Positions 36,122 through 45,493 of a stretch of 64,000 bases of DNA are shown here, one piece after another. Every line of letters starts with the position of its first letter. Position 1 is the stretch's first letter. The position numbers and the translations under genes are program-made. The notes under the pieces were generated by a model, which saw nothing but the letters and a program-made list of their open reading frames with translations, was not told the origin of the DNA and ran no database searches. Origin of the DNA: RGIG5057 sp036653755 (GTDB taxonomy: Bacteria; Bacillota; Clostridia; TANB77; CAG-465); the NCBI GenBank assembly GCA_036653755.1, contig JAVVTJ010000001.1, positions 17,903-81,902 on the forward strand, read 5' to 3'.

Positions 36122-37009
36122 ATGAATGGTAAATATTCAAAATCAAAATTAATCGGTAGAAAATGGTTTGTTTTTTTTATAACAATTCTTGCTATGTTAC
36201 TCATATTAAGTATAGCATTTATTGTATATATACATGTTAAGAATGTTATAACCTATGAAAAAATAAATAGTAGTAGCTTAGTTACTGATAATATTGCTGC
36301 ATCATCGACGCCAATTGTTGTAAATAATATAATTGTAGGTGCAGTATATGACAAAAAATGGGTTAGTACAGAAAGATATTTTTTCAAAAGTACTAATAAA
36401 GAAAAATTTGATGTTGATGTTTTTAATAAAGATGGAAAAGCAGGAAGCTTTAAATTAAATGAAATTCAAAAAAATAATGAGCAAGCTACTGCATATACTA
36501 GTACAACAAGAATAAATCATGTTGATGAATATTATGCTATAAAGACGGGAAGTAGTTTTGTAAAAATGAGTTTATTAGAATTAAATAATGAGACTAATAA
36601 TAAATATATAAACTATGTTAAAGAGGCATTAGGTATGTATAATATGTTAAATGGAACTGTTAAAATAAAAGAAATATATGAGACATATTTAACGCCAGGA
36701 AAAGTATCTTATGTTATAACAGCTACTAATAATTCTAACTCAAATGGAGGTGTATATAGCGCAGTAATATTTGTAGATAATGATGATAAAGTGTCACTAG
36801 TAAAGTACAATTTTTTAAAAGATGTAAATAATTCATCGGATTTTAATATTTATTCTGTTAAATTTATTGCAGATTTAAATGATGATGGTGTATCTGAGAT
36901 AATACTTCAAGAAACAAAAGAATTTGATACTAAATATTCAATTATGGAATATAACAAAGGTAAGTTTTATGAAGTTTTATCTGCAAAATTAAGTAATAAA
37001 ATAATTTAG
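36122..37009 (+). CDS. Membrane-anchored extracellular protein, unidentified
   Basis: A 295-aa protein with a basic N-terminus and one hydrophobic helix (WFVFFITILAMLLILSIAFIVYI, shown here as residues about 15-37), the rest presumably outside the cell. Near the C-terminus DLNDDGVSEIILQE resembles an FG-GAP/EF-hand-like calcium loop. I do not recognise the family. It starts 3 nt after queH and ends 13 nt before thrS, so it is part of the ruvB-queH-thrS transcription unit. Confidence 0.7.
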   Translation: MNGKYSKSKLIGRKWFVFFITILAMLLILSIAFIVYIHVKNVITYEKINSSSLVTDNIAASSTPIVVNNIIVGAVYDKKWVSTERYFFKSTNKEKFDVDVFNKDGKAGSFKLNEIQKNNEQATAYTSTTRINHVDEYYAIKTGSSFVKMSLLELNNETNNKYINYVKEALGMYNMLNGTVKIKEIYETYLTPGKVSYVITATNNSNSNGGVYSAVIFVDNDDKVSLVKYNFLKDVNNSSDFNIYSVKFIADLNDDGVSEIILQETKEFDTKYSIMEYNKGKFYEVLSAKLSNKII

Positions 37010-37022
37010 GAGGAAAATAATT

Positions 37023-38813
37023 ATGGTAAAATATATAAATAATAAAGGAGAAATATATGAAGCAGAATATGACTTGCAAATTGCAAGACATACATCTTCA
37101 CATATATTAGCACAAGCAATAAAAAGAATTTATGGAAGTGATATAAAACTTGCAATAGGACCTGCTATTGATAATGGTTTTTATTATGATTTTGACGGAT
37201 TAAATGTAAAACAAGAAGATTTAGAAAATATAGAAAATGAAATGAAAAAAATTGTTAAAGAAAATCAAAAAACTTCTTGCTATACTTTAAATAAAAAAGA
37301 GGCAATTAAGCTTGTTACTGAAATGGATGAAATATACAAAAAAGAAATGATTGAAGAAATGAAAGAAGATGAAATAATTTCTTTCTTTGCACAAGGAGAT
37401 TTTACTGATATGTGCACAGGACCACATATGTTATATTTAAAATCTGTTGGTCATTTTAAATTATTTACTGCAACTGGTGCTTATTGGAGAGGCAATGAAA
37501 AAAATAAAATGCTTACAAGAATTTATGGTACTTGTTTTGAAAAAAAAGAAGAGTTAGAAAGTGAAATCTTAAAAAAAGAAGAAGCAAAAGATAAAGATCA
37601 CAATAAATTAGGAAGAGAAATGGAGCTTTTTACAACAGTAGATATGATAGGTCAAGGACTTCCAATATTACTTCCAAAAGGAGCTACAATAGTACAAACA
37701 CTTCAAAGATTTGTTGAAGATGAAGAAAGAAAACGTGGATATTTACTTACTAAAACTCCTTTTATGGCAAAATCTGATTTATATAAAGTATCAGGTCATT
37801 GGGATCATTATAAAGAGGGTATGTTTATACTTGGAGATGAAGCAAAAGATAAAGAAGTATTTGCACTTCGTCCTATGACATGTCCATTTCAATTTATGGC
37901 ATATAAAAATAGACAAAGAAGTTATAGAGATTTACCACTTAGATATAATGAAACTTCTACATTATTTAGAAATGAAGATTCAGGAGAAATGCATGGATTA
38001 ATTAGAGTTCGTCAGTTTACAATATCTGAGGGACATCTTGCTGTAAGATTAGATCAATTAGAAAAAGAAATAGCAGGAGTACTTGATTTAATTAATTATT
38101 TTATGGATGTACTTGGTCTTAAAGAAGATATTTCATTTAGATTTTCTAAATGGGATCCAAATGATAGAGCTAAATACTTAGGAAATGAAGAAGATTGGGA
38201 ATATTCACAAAGTGTACTTAAATCAATATTAGATGATTTAAAAATAAATTATGTTGAGGCTATAGGAGAAGCAGCTTTTTATGGTCCGAAATTAGATATT
38301 CAAGCTAAAAATGTATATGGAAAAGAAGATACTATAATAACTGTACAAGTAGATTTTCAATTAGCACATAGATTTGAAATGACATATATTGATAAAGATG
38401 GAAGTAAAAAATATCCAGTAGTTATACATAGAACTTCAATTGGTTGTTATGAAAGAACACTTGCAATGCTTATTGAAAAATATGCAGGAACATTTCCATT
38501 ATGGCTTGTACCAATTCAAGCTAAAATATTAACAATTTCTGAAAATGAAATAGAATATGCAGAAGAAGTTAAAAATAAACTATTACAAGCAGATTTTAAA
38601 GTAGAATTAGATAGTGAAGATAATAAAATTGGATATAAAATACGTGAAGCACAACTTGAGAAAGTTCCATATATGATTGTAATAGGTAAAAATGAAGTAG
38701 AAAATAATACTATTACAATTAGAAATAGAAATGGTGAAGATATTAAAGATATAACAGTTGATGAGTTTATTAATATGTTAAATAGTCAAGTTAAAAAAGA
38801 ATTGCTTAAATAA
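37023..38813 (+). CDS. thrS: Threonyl-tRNA synthetase lacking the TGS domain
   Basis: This enzyme charges tRNA-Thr. The 596-aa protein starts directly before the editing domain: HTSSH (about residues 24-28) and CTGPH are the editing-site histidines and cysteine. The class II core has RPMTCPFQF (zinc Cys), the histidines of SEGHLAVR and VIHRTSIG, and the anticodon domain at the C-terminus. The about 60-residue N-terminal TGS domain found in most bacterial ThrRS is missing, as known for some Firmicutes and other lineages. AGGAGG precedes the ATG. No T-box leader is visible, as the upstream gene ends 13 nt away. Confidence 0.95.
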   Translation: MVKYINNKGEIYEAEYDLQIARHTSSHILAQAIKRIYGSDIKLAIGPAIDNGFYYDFDGLNVKQEDLENIENEMKKIVKENQKTSCYTLNKKEAIKLVTEMDEIYKKEMIEEMKEDEIISFFAQGDFTDMCTGPHMLYLKSVGHFKLFTATGAYWRGNEKNKMLTRIYGTCFEKKEELESEILKKEEAKDKDHNKLGREMELFTTVDMIGQGLPILLPKGATIVQTLQRFVEDEERKRGYLLTKTPFMAKSDLYKVSGHWDHYKEGMFILGDEAKDKEVFALRPMTCPFQFMAYKNRQRSYRDLPLRYNETSTLFRNEDSGEMHGLIRVRQFTISEGHLAVRLDQLEKEIAGVLDLINYFMDVLGLKEDISFRFSKWDPNDRAKYLGNEEDWEYSQSVLKSILDDLKINYVEAIGEAAFYGPKLDIQAKNVYGKEDTIITVQVDFQLAHRFEMTYIDKDGSKKYPVVIHRTSIGCYERTLAMLIEKYAGTFPLWLVPIQAKILTISENEIEYAEEVKNKLLQADFKVELDSEDNKIGYKIREAQLEKVPYMIVIGKNEVENNTITIRNRNGEDIKDITVDEFINMLNSQVKKELLK

Positions 38814-38818
38814 ACTTA

Positions 38819-38852
38819 AAATAACGTTTGATTTTATTCAAACGTTATTTTA
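38819..38852. terminator. Bidirectional terminator between thrS and the VanW gene
   Basis: AAATAACGTTTGA and TCAAACGTTATTT pair; the minus-strand VanW gene ends inside the right arm. Confidence 0.8.
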
Positions 38853-39508
38853 TTAAATTTAATAGTAACATTTGATTTATCATTTGTTGCTATTATTTTT
38901 ATATCATTTTCAGTTGTATTTTTAAACTTTAAATCTAAGGTATTATAATATATAGTTGCATCTTTATCTTTTGGCACATAATATACACGTTTGCTATGAG
39001 GATGTCTTTCAATTATTTCTAAATTAGAAATTAAAGCAGTATTATATATAGTACTACTTATTTGGCACATACCACCACCAAATACTTTAATAACTTTTCC
39101 ATTAGTATCAAAGCCTGTTGCTTCTTTATATCCTTGCTTTTCACCCATAGGACCTACAGTTTCATTAAATGAAAAAGTTTCTCCTTTTTTTACTACTTTT
39201 TCATTTATTTTTTTAATTGCTAAACCTATGTTATATACTCTATTTTCATCTTTGTCATAAATATTTGAAGAAAAAATAGCTATTTCAGTTTCTTTTTCTT
39301 TAATTATAGGTTTTTCATTATTTGTAGCATTATTGCCATTATTTGTAGTATTATTTTCTGGAATATTAGGAACAGTATTTTGTATATTACTTTTATTACT
39401 AGATAAACTATTACTAGAAGAATATATAGTATAAAAAGTTATAACTAATATAGTAATTAAAATTAATACAAAAATAACTACAACTATTGATTCTGATTTA
39501 TTTTTCAT
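38834..39508 (-). CDS. VanW-domain membrane-anchored protein
   Basis: A 224-aa protein with an N-terminal membrane helix (residues about 7-28), a low-complexity Asn/Thr-rich linker, and a C-terminal VanW domain: VKKGETFSFNETVGP, GGGMCQISSTIYNTAL and NLEIIERHPHS are characteristic. VanW proteins are linked to the cell wall, but their activity is not established. I start at ATG 39508, about 8 nt after AGGAGAC; an upstream ATG at 39559 has no site. It is convergent with thrS. Confidence 0.87.
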   Translation of the reverse strand: MKNKSESIVVVIFVLILITILVITFYTIYSSSNSLSSNKSNIQNTVPNIPENNTTNNGNNATNNEKPIIKEKETEIAIFSSNIYDKDENRVYNIGLAIKKINEKVVKKGETFSFNETVGPMGEKQGYKEATGFDTNGKVIKVFGGGMCQISSTIYNTALISNLEIIERHPHSKRVYYVPKDKDATIYYNTLDLKFKNTTENDIKIIATNDKSNVTIKFNKITFE

Positions 39509-39598
39509 TTTTAGGTCTCCTTTTGATATAGTTTTCCCTGAATTTTTAAAAATAATCAAAAAACGAAAAAATTAGTAATATAAAAAATATTTTTTTAC

Positions 39599-39627
39599 TT
39601 TACATATTAAGTTATACATGGTATAAT
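39599..39627 (+). promoter_or_regulatory. Sigma-A promoter of the RNase P RNA gene
   Basis: TTTACA (39599-39604) and TATAAT (39622-39627) are 17 nt apart, about 9 nt before the predicted RNA 5' end. Confidence 0.75.
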
Positions 39628-39635
39628 ATAATAGT

Positions 39636-39973
39636 AAGTATTACATATAGTCGCGCATAGTAATATGTGAGGAAAGTCCGGGCTCCATAGAGCATATGAT
39701 GCTAGATAACGTCTAGTGGGAGTGATCCTAAGGAAAGTGCAACAGAAAATAACCGCTTTATTTATTTAAAGTAAGGGTGAAAAAGTGAGGTAAGAGCTCA
39801 CTAAACTTTATGGTGACATATTGTTTTTGTGTAAACCCCATTTGGAGCAACACCATAAAATAAAGAATAAGACAATGCTCGTCGTCTTTAACGTTTGGTG
39901 GCTAGAGATATATAGTGATATATATTCGAGATAAATGACTATTTAATACAGAACCCGGCTTACGAAATACTTA
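39636..39973 (+). ncRNA. rnpB: RNase P RNA
   Basis: The catalytic RNA that matures tRNA 5' ends. The conserved GAGGAAAGTCCGGGCTCC lies at 39669-39686, AAGTGCAACAGAAA near 39735, and the 3' conserved CAGAACCCGGCTTA at about 39950. The ends AAGTATT and AATACTT pair to close the molecule. GGTGGCTAGAG and the AAGACAATG region fit the core. It is about 338 nt, followed by a terminator. Confidence 0.93.
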
Positions 39974-39975
39974 TA

Positions 39976-40016
39976 ACAAGTTTTTATACTTTTGTATAGA
40001 AACTTGTTTTTTTGTG
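39976..40016 (+). terminator. Terminator of rnpB
   Basis: AACAAGTTTTTATAC and GTATAGAAACTTGTT pair around TTTT and are followed by T-rich sequence. Confidence 0.85.
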
Positions 40017-40077
40017 TGATTAAAAAGTTATAATTATATTTTGTCGAAATTTGTATATCAATTATTGTTTAAAAAAC

Positions 40078-40106
40078 TTGACTTTAAAACAAATGTTTAG
40101 TATAAT
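40078..40106 (+). promoter_or_regulatory. Sigma-A-like promoter upstream of 40240
   Basis: TTGACT (40078-40083) and TATAAT (40101-40106) are 17 nt apart. An element end lies between this promoter and the gene. Confidence 0.55.
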
Positions 40107-40133
40107 TATTTTACTTAAAACAATAGTTAAATA

Positions 40134-40155
40134 TTTTTACAAAGCTAACCCTAAA
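40134..40155 (+). repeat. Solitary ACAAAGCTAACCC element end
   Basis: TTTTTACAAAGCTAACCCTA matches the right end of the 30329-30857 element. No left partner lies between rnpB and this point. Confidence 0.55.
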
Positions 40156-40239
40156 ACTATCTTTTTAACTAAAATTATGATATAATATGGCTATATTATT
40201 CATTATTTGGGTATAATTTAAATATGGTGGTGATTAATT

Positions 40240-41898
40240 ATGAATCCTAATATTATGAATCCTAAAAAATATAAAAAAATAACAAAAAATAATAAAATAA
40301 AAAAAGATAAAATAGCTGATAAAAATATAAAAAAAAATAAATATAAAAAATCAGATACTTTAACTTTAAATAAAAAATATACGTATTCTTCTAAGACTAA
40401 TAAAAAAACTAGTTTTTTTATTAATTTTATAAAAGTAATTTCTTGCATATGCCTAATTGTAATAATTGGTTTTGTATCTAAGATTATTGTAGATAATTCA
40501 GATAATAATATACTTCTTAGTGTATTTAGAAATAATGATAATATAAATAATATAGATAAAGAATATGATTTTAAAGTTGGTGTAAATAATTTAGATTTTC
40601 AAAATAATGTTTTGGTAAATGAATTATACAAATATTCGTATAATACACTAATAAATATAACAGATGAATATGGTATAGAATATAATATTGCAAAAAATAT
40701 TATAAAAATAGATGAGTTAAATTATAAAATAGAGATTAAAGATAATGATTATATTTCAGATATTGTATATACTTTTGAAAAATTAAAATCTACAAATAAT
40801 AATAGATATTATAAATATTTAAGTAATATTACTAATATTAAAATTAACGAAAATAATATATTAATTACATTAACTATTCCTAATGAATATATTGTTTATG
40901 CTTTTGATTTTAAAATTGAAGAAAAAAATAAATCTATTGAAAAACAAAATAATACAAATAGATATTTTGTTACATCTTTACAAAATACAATAAAATTTAA
41001 TAGAAATGAATCTTTGAATAAAAATATTTTAAAAAGTATAACATTAAACAATTATACTGATAGTGATGAAATTGTAAATGATTTTAGAACTAATAAAATA
41101 GATGCTTTTATGACATCAAGTGAAGAAGATGTTCGTTTAATAGGTAAGCATGAATATAATATAAAAAAGTATAGAGATGGTGAAACATACTTTTTATTTG
41201 GTAATAAAAATTCTGAGCTATTTAAATTAAAAGAAGTAAGGAAAGCTTTTGCATATTCGTTGAATAGAAATGAAATTTGTAAAAAGATAAGTAGCTCTTT
41301 TACAGAAGTTATAGATATTCCATATATATATTCAGATATAAAATATAAATATGATATATACGGAGCAGAAAATTCTTTAATTGCAGAGTCTTGGAATAAA
41401 TCTAGTGGAATTTATACTAAAAAAATTAATGGTGTAAATAAAATATTATCTCTTAATCTTTTAGTAAATATAGATGATATAAATAAAGTATTAATAGCCG
41501 ATAATATAAAACTTATGTTAGAAAATATTGGTATTAAAATAAATATAATAAAAATAAAACAAAATGAGTTAATAGAAAAAGTAAAATTAGGAGAATATGA
41601 TTTAACTTTATCTACTGTAAATATAAATAATAATCCTGATACAACATATTTAAAAGATTATATAAATATAAATAAAGTTACAGATGAGGCATTTAATAAA
41701 GTTAAAACAAGTGATGTTAATAATTTAAGCAGTAATATACAAAATTTGCAAAATGTGTTATCAAGTGAGATAGCTTGTATTGGTATAGCAGCTAAAAATA
41801 CAAATTTTATATATCAAAAATATATCGAAGGATTTAATGATATAAAATATATGAATATATTTAAAAATATAGATAAAATAGGTAAAATTGTTAAGTAA
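40240..41898 (+). CDS. Membrane-anchored protein resembling family 5 solute-binding proteins
   Basis: This 552-aa protein has a long lysine-rich cytoplasmic N-terminus (residues 1-60), one membrane helix (about 64-84), then an extracellular part. The segment LKEVRKAFAYSLNRNEICKK, followed by alternating DITLSTVNINNNPDTTY-like sequence near the C-terminus, resembles peptide/nickel-type (SBP_bac_5) binding proteins. There is no lipobox and no ABC permease or ATPase gene nearby, so transport is not implied. AAGGTGGTGA-like sequence precedes the ATG. Assignment to the fold is by motif only. Confidence 0.6.
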   Translation: MNPNIMNPKKYKKITKNNKIKKDKIADKNIKKNKYKKSDTLTLNKKYTYSSKTNKKTSFFINFIKVISCICLIVIIGFVSKIIVDNSDNNILLSVFRNNDNINNIDKEYDFKVGVNNLDFQNNVLVNELYKYSYNTLINITDEYGIEYNIAKNIIKIDELNYKIEIKDNDYISDIVYTFEKLKSTNNNRYYKYLSNITNIKINENNILITLTIPNEYIVYAFDFKIEEKNKSIEKQNNTNRYFVTSLQNTIKFNRNESLNKNILKSITLNNYTDSDEIVNDFRTNKIDAFMTSSEEDVRLIGKHEYNIKKYRDGETYFLFGNKNSELFKLKEVRKAFAYSLNRNEICKKISSSFTEVIDIPYIYSDIKYKYDIYGAENSLIAESWNKSSGIYTKKINGVNKILSLNLLVNIDDINKVLIADNIKLMLENIGIKINIIKIKQNELIEKVKLGEYDLTLSTVNINNNPDTTYLKDYININKVTDEAFNKVKTSDVNNLSSNIQNLQNVLSSEIACIGIAAKNTNFIYQKYIEGFNDIKYMNIFKNIDKIGKIVK

Positions 41899-41914
41899 TA
41901 TATTAAATACTTTC

Positions 41915-41943
41915 TTGACTTTTATAGAAATTTTGTATATAAT
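41915..41943 (+). promoter_or_regulatory. Sigma-A promoter of pta-ackA
   Basis: TTGACT (41915-41920) and TATAAT (41938-41943) are spaced 17 nt, just before pta. Confidence 0.75.
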
Positions 41944-41963
41944 ATATAAATGAGGTGGAAATA

Positions 41964-42977
41964 ATGGAGTTTTATGGAATTACAAAAGAATTAATTGATA
42001 GAGCAAAGTTAGATAAAAAAAATATAGTGTTACCTGAAAGTAATGATTTAAGAATATTAAAAGCTGCTGATATAATAAGTAGAGAAGATATTGCAAATAT
42101 AACATTAATTGGAAGCTTAGAGGAAATTGAATTTTTATGCAAAGCAAATAATATAGATTTAGATTTTACAAAAATAAAAGTTGAAAATCCGATTATAAGC
42201 CAAAAGAGAGATTTTTATATAAATGCATTATACGAGCTCCGAAAAAATAAAGGACTTTCAATGGTTGAAGCAATTGAGCTTATAAATAATAATATATATT
42301 TTGGAATAATGATGCTTAAAATAGGAGAATGTGATGGCTTAGTATGCGGTGCTAATCATTCTACAGCCGATACTTTAAGACCAGCTCTTCAAATTATAAA
42401 AGCTGCAAGTGGCGTTAAAAGTGTATCTAGTTTCTTTTTAATGGATGTACCAAATTGTGATTTAGATTCTAATGGCAAATATATATTTTCTGATTGTGGC
42501 ATTATTGAAAATCCAACAGAAGAACAATTAGCTGATATTGCAATTGCATCTGCTAAAAGTTTTAAAAACTTAGTACAAAAAGAGCCTAAAGTAGCGCTAC
42601 TTTCATATTCAACTAAAGGTAGTGCTAAGGGTGAAAATATTGATAAACTAGTAAATACATTAAATATTTTAAAAAAATTAGAAGTCGATTTTGATGTAGA
42701 TGGTGAATTACAATTAGATGCGGCTATAATTCCAGAAATAGCAAAGCTTAAAGTACCAAATTCTACAGTAGCGGGTAAGGCAAATGTTTTAATATTTCCA
42801 AATATAGAATCAGGAAATATAGGATATAAATTAGTTCAAAGATTTGCTAAATCAGTTGCAATAGGACCACTTACACAAGGTCTTGCAAAACCAGTAAATG
42901 ATTTGTCTAGAGGATGTAGTGTAGAAGAAATTATAGGATCTGTTGCAGTAACATGTGTTCAAGCAACATTTAAATAA
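41964..42977 (+). CDS. pta: Phosphate acetyltransferase
   Basis: It converts acetyl-CoA and phosphate to acetyl phosphate in acetate fermentation. The 337-aa protein is the short Pta form without the N-terminal regulatory domain. Family segments include KNIVLPESNDLRILKAA, GLVCGANHSTADTLRPALQI and ANVLIFPNIESGNIGYKLVQ. I start at ATG 41964, 5 nt after GAGGTGG; a GTG at 41955 overlaps that site. ackA follows after 56 nt, giving the standard ATP-yielding pta-ackA pair. Confidence 0.95.
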   Translation: MEFYGITKELIDRAKLDKKNIVLPESNDLRILKAADIISREDIANITLIGSLEEIEFLCKANNIDLDFTKIKVENPIISQKRDFYINALYELRKNKGLSMVEAIELINNNIYFGIMMLKIGECDGLVCGANHSTADTLRPALQIIKAASGVKSVSSFFLMDVPNCDLDSNGKYIFSDCGIIENPTEEQLADIAIASAKSFKNLVQKEPKVALLSYSTKGSAKGENIDKLVNTLNILKKLEVDFDVDGELQLDAAIIPEIAKLKVPNSTVAGKANVLIFPNIESGNIGYKLVQRFAKSVAIGPLTQGLAKPVNDLSRGCSVEEIIGSVAVTCVQATFK

Positions 42978-43033
42978 AAATATAATTAATAAATATAAAT
43001 AGGTTTTTAAAAATAATATAGGGAGATGAAGTT

Positions 43034-44239
43034 ATGAAAATTTTAGTTATAAATTGTGGAAGTTCCACTATAAAATTTCAGTTATACAATATGGATAATA
43101 CAGATGTGATTGCAAAAGGTAGATGTGATAAAATAGGTTTAGATAGTTCTAATATTATATATAAAAATTTAAGAGATAACATATCATATACACAACTTGA
43201 ACCAATGAAAGATCATACAGAAGCAATGAATATTTTAATAAAACATCTTACAGATAAAGAAAAAGGTGTTATTGGTTCATTTAATGAAATATCTGCGGTA
43301 GGTCATAGAGTTGCTCATGGTGGTGAAATATTTAATAAAGCTACACTTGTTGATGAAAATGTTATAAAAGAAATAGATAAATTATCAGCACTTGCTCCAT
43401 TACATAATCCAGGAGCTATTATAGGTATTAGAACTATACAGAAGATACAAAAAGATATGATAAATGTTGTTGTATTTGATACTGCTTTTCATCAAACAAT
43501 ACCAGATTACAATTATTTATATGCAATTAAATATGAATATTATAAAAAATATAGCATAAGAAAATATGGATTTCATGGAACTTCATATATGTACATTGTA
43601 GATAGATTAACTAAAATACTAAATAAACCTAAAAACGAAATAAATGCTATAGTGTGTCATTTAGGTGGTGGCGCTAGTGTTTGTGCTATAAAAGATGGTA
43701 AATCATATGATACTTCTATGGGATTTACTCCACTTGAAGGATTAGTAATGGAGACTAGAAGTGGTGATATTGATGCTACTGTGGTTACAACTTTAATGAA
43801 AAATGAAAATTTAACAGCTGATGAAGTAAATACAATATTAAATAAAGAATCAGGAAGATTAGGACTTTGTGGTATAGGTGATCAAAGAGAATTAGAAAAA
43901 GCTGCAATAGATGGTAATGAGCAAGCTAAACTTACTAGAATTATACAATCAAATAGAACAAAAAAATATGTTGGATCATATATGGCAGAATTAAATAGAG
44001 TTGATGCAATAGTGTTTACTGCTGGTGTTGGTGAAAATGATGCTATGGAAAGAAAACTTATATTATCTAATATGGAAAATTTAGGTATAGAGTTTGATGA
44101 AATCCTTAATAAAGAAGGTTCAGGAAAAGAAACTTTAATTTCATCTAATAAATCTAAAATACCTATATATGTTATACCTACTGATGAAGAACTTGAAATA
44201 GCAAAACAAACTGAAGAAATATATAACGAAAATAGATAA
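43034..44239 (+). CDS. ackA: Acetate kinase
   Basis: It makes ATP and acetate from acetyl phosphate. The 401-aa protein has the N-terminal LVINCGSSTIKFQ, the active-site region GHRVAHGGEIF, the FHGTSY motif, HLGGGASVCAIKDG and the C-terminal FTAGVGENDAMER. GGGAGATGA precedes the ATG. Together with the hydrogenase it completes a typical acetate plus hydrogen fermentation route. Confidence 0.97.
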   Translation: MKILVINCGSSTIKFQLYNMDNTDVIAKGRCDKIGLDSSNIIYKNLRDNISYTQLEPMKDHTEAMNILIKHLTDKEKGVIGSFNEISAVGHRVAHGGEIFNKATLVDENVIKEIDKLSALAPLHNPGAIIGIRTIQKIQKDMINVVVFDTAFHQTIPDYNYLYAIKYEYYKKYSIRKYGFHGTSYMYIVDRLTKILNKPKNEINAIVCHLGGGASVCAIKDGKSYDTSMGFTPLEGLVMETRSGDIDATVVTTLMKNENLTADEVNTILNKESGRLGLCGIGDQRELEKAAIDGNEQAKLTRIIQSNRTKKYVGSYMAELNRVDAIVFTAGVGENDAMERKLILSNMENLGIEFDEILNKEGSGKETLISSNKSKIPIYVIPTDEELEIAKQTEEIYNENR

Positions 44240-44253
44240 AAAAGGAAGTATAT

Positions 44254-45474
44254 ATGATTAATGATATTCTAAAAATACAAAAACTTTTAAAAAAAAATAA
44301 TTTAAAATGTTGGGTAATAATAAATAAAAATAATAAAGATAATATTTTTTATAAATATATTTCTAAAGATATATATACTTTATCTATGTGTTTTATAACT
44401 TTAAATAATACATATTTATTAATTCATGATTTAGATAAAGATAATGTAAATTCTGAGTATTTAAAATTAAATAATATAAATGTTATATATTATACAGATA
44501 TTAAGAGTATGTCTGATAAAGTTGAAGATATTATTTCATACATGGGATTTTTACCTAAAATTGCACTTTCTTATTCTACTATGTCAGATCCTGATATTGA
44601 TATATTAGGGCATGGAGAATTTATTGAATATACATCAATGCTAAAAAAACCATATATAAAATATAAGAAGAAAATATCATTTAAAAGTGCAGAAAATGTT
44701 ATATATGAATTACTTGGTGAAAAAACAGAAAAACAAATTGAAAGAATTAAATTTGTTGCTTCAATTACTAATGAAATATTAGAAACTACATTTAAAACTA
44801 TAAAAATAGGTATGACAGAGATAGAAATTGCAAATCATATAGTTGAAATCACTAAAAATATGACAATGAAATATTTAGGTAAAAATATTATATCATTTTC
44901 ATTGGCATGGAATAATTGTCCTTTTGTATTAACTGGAATAAATTTGGCAAAAGGAGGACATACGCTTCCTAGTACAAAATGTTTAAAAAAAGGTGATACA
45001 ATTTATTTTGATTTTGGTATATGTGCTACATTTTCTGATAAAGAAAAAATATATTCTGATATGCAAAGAATGGGATATGTTTTGAAAAAAGATGAAATAT
45101 GTGCTCCAAAAGAAGTAAAGAAAGTATTTGATACTTTAATTAAATCAATTGAAAATGTATTAGATTATATGAAGCCAGATGTTAAAGGTTATCAAATAGA
45201 TGAAATAGTAAGAAGTGAAATATTAAAAGAAGGATATCCAAATTATAATCATGCAACAGGTCATCCAGTAGGACTTAAAGTACATGATATTGGAGCTATT
45301 TTATCATCAAGAATTAATAAAAGAGCAAATCTTGGATTAATTAAAAATGGTGTATATACAATAGAACCTAGAATTGCAATAGCAAATGGTGGTTCTATTG
45401 AAGAAATGGTTTTAGTTACAAAATTTGGTGCTGTTCCAGTATCTAATATGCAAAAAGAAATATATTTAGTTTAA
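44254..45474 (+). CDS. M24-family metallopeptidase (Xaa-Pro peptidase-like)
   Basis: A 406-aa cytoplasmic protein with a creatinase-like N-terminal domain and a C-terminal pita-bread fold. Metal ligands can be placed at FDFG (Asp), YSDMQR (Asp), the histidine in ATGHPVGLKVHD, IEPR (Glu) and SIEEMVL (Glu). The family cleaves N-terminal residues next to proline, but some members have other roles. AAAGGAAG precedes the ATG. It sits 14 nt after ackA, and another aminopeptidase gene follows. Confidence 0.85.
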   Translation: MINDILKIQKLLKKNNLKCWVIINKNNKDNIFYKYISKDIYTLSMCFITLNNTYLLIHDLDKDNVNSEYLKLNNINVIYYTDIKSMSDKVEDIISYMGFLPKIALSYSTMSDPDIDILGHGEFIEYTSMLKKPYIKYKKKISFKSAENVIYELLGEKTEKQIERIKFVASITNEILETTFKTIKIGMTEIEIANHIVEITKNMTMKYLGKNIISFSLAWNNCPFVLTGINLAKGGHTLPSTKCLKKGDTIYFDFGICATFSDKEKIYSDMQRMGYVLKKDEICAPKEVKKVFDTLIKSIENVLDYMKPDVKGYQIDEIVRSEILKEGYPNYNHATGHPVGLKVHDIGAILSSRINKRANLGLIKNGVYTIEPRIAIANGGSIEEMVLVTKFGAVPVSNMQKEIYLV

Positions 45475-45493
45475 AATATGGAGGATTGGTAAT

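Noticed and set aside
36990..37022. T-box or other riboswitch before thrS
   Set aside because: Only 13 nt separate thrS from the preceding gene, with no room for a leader.
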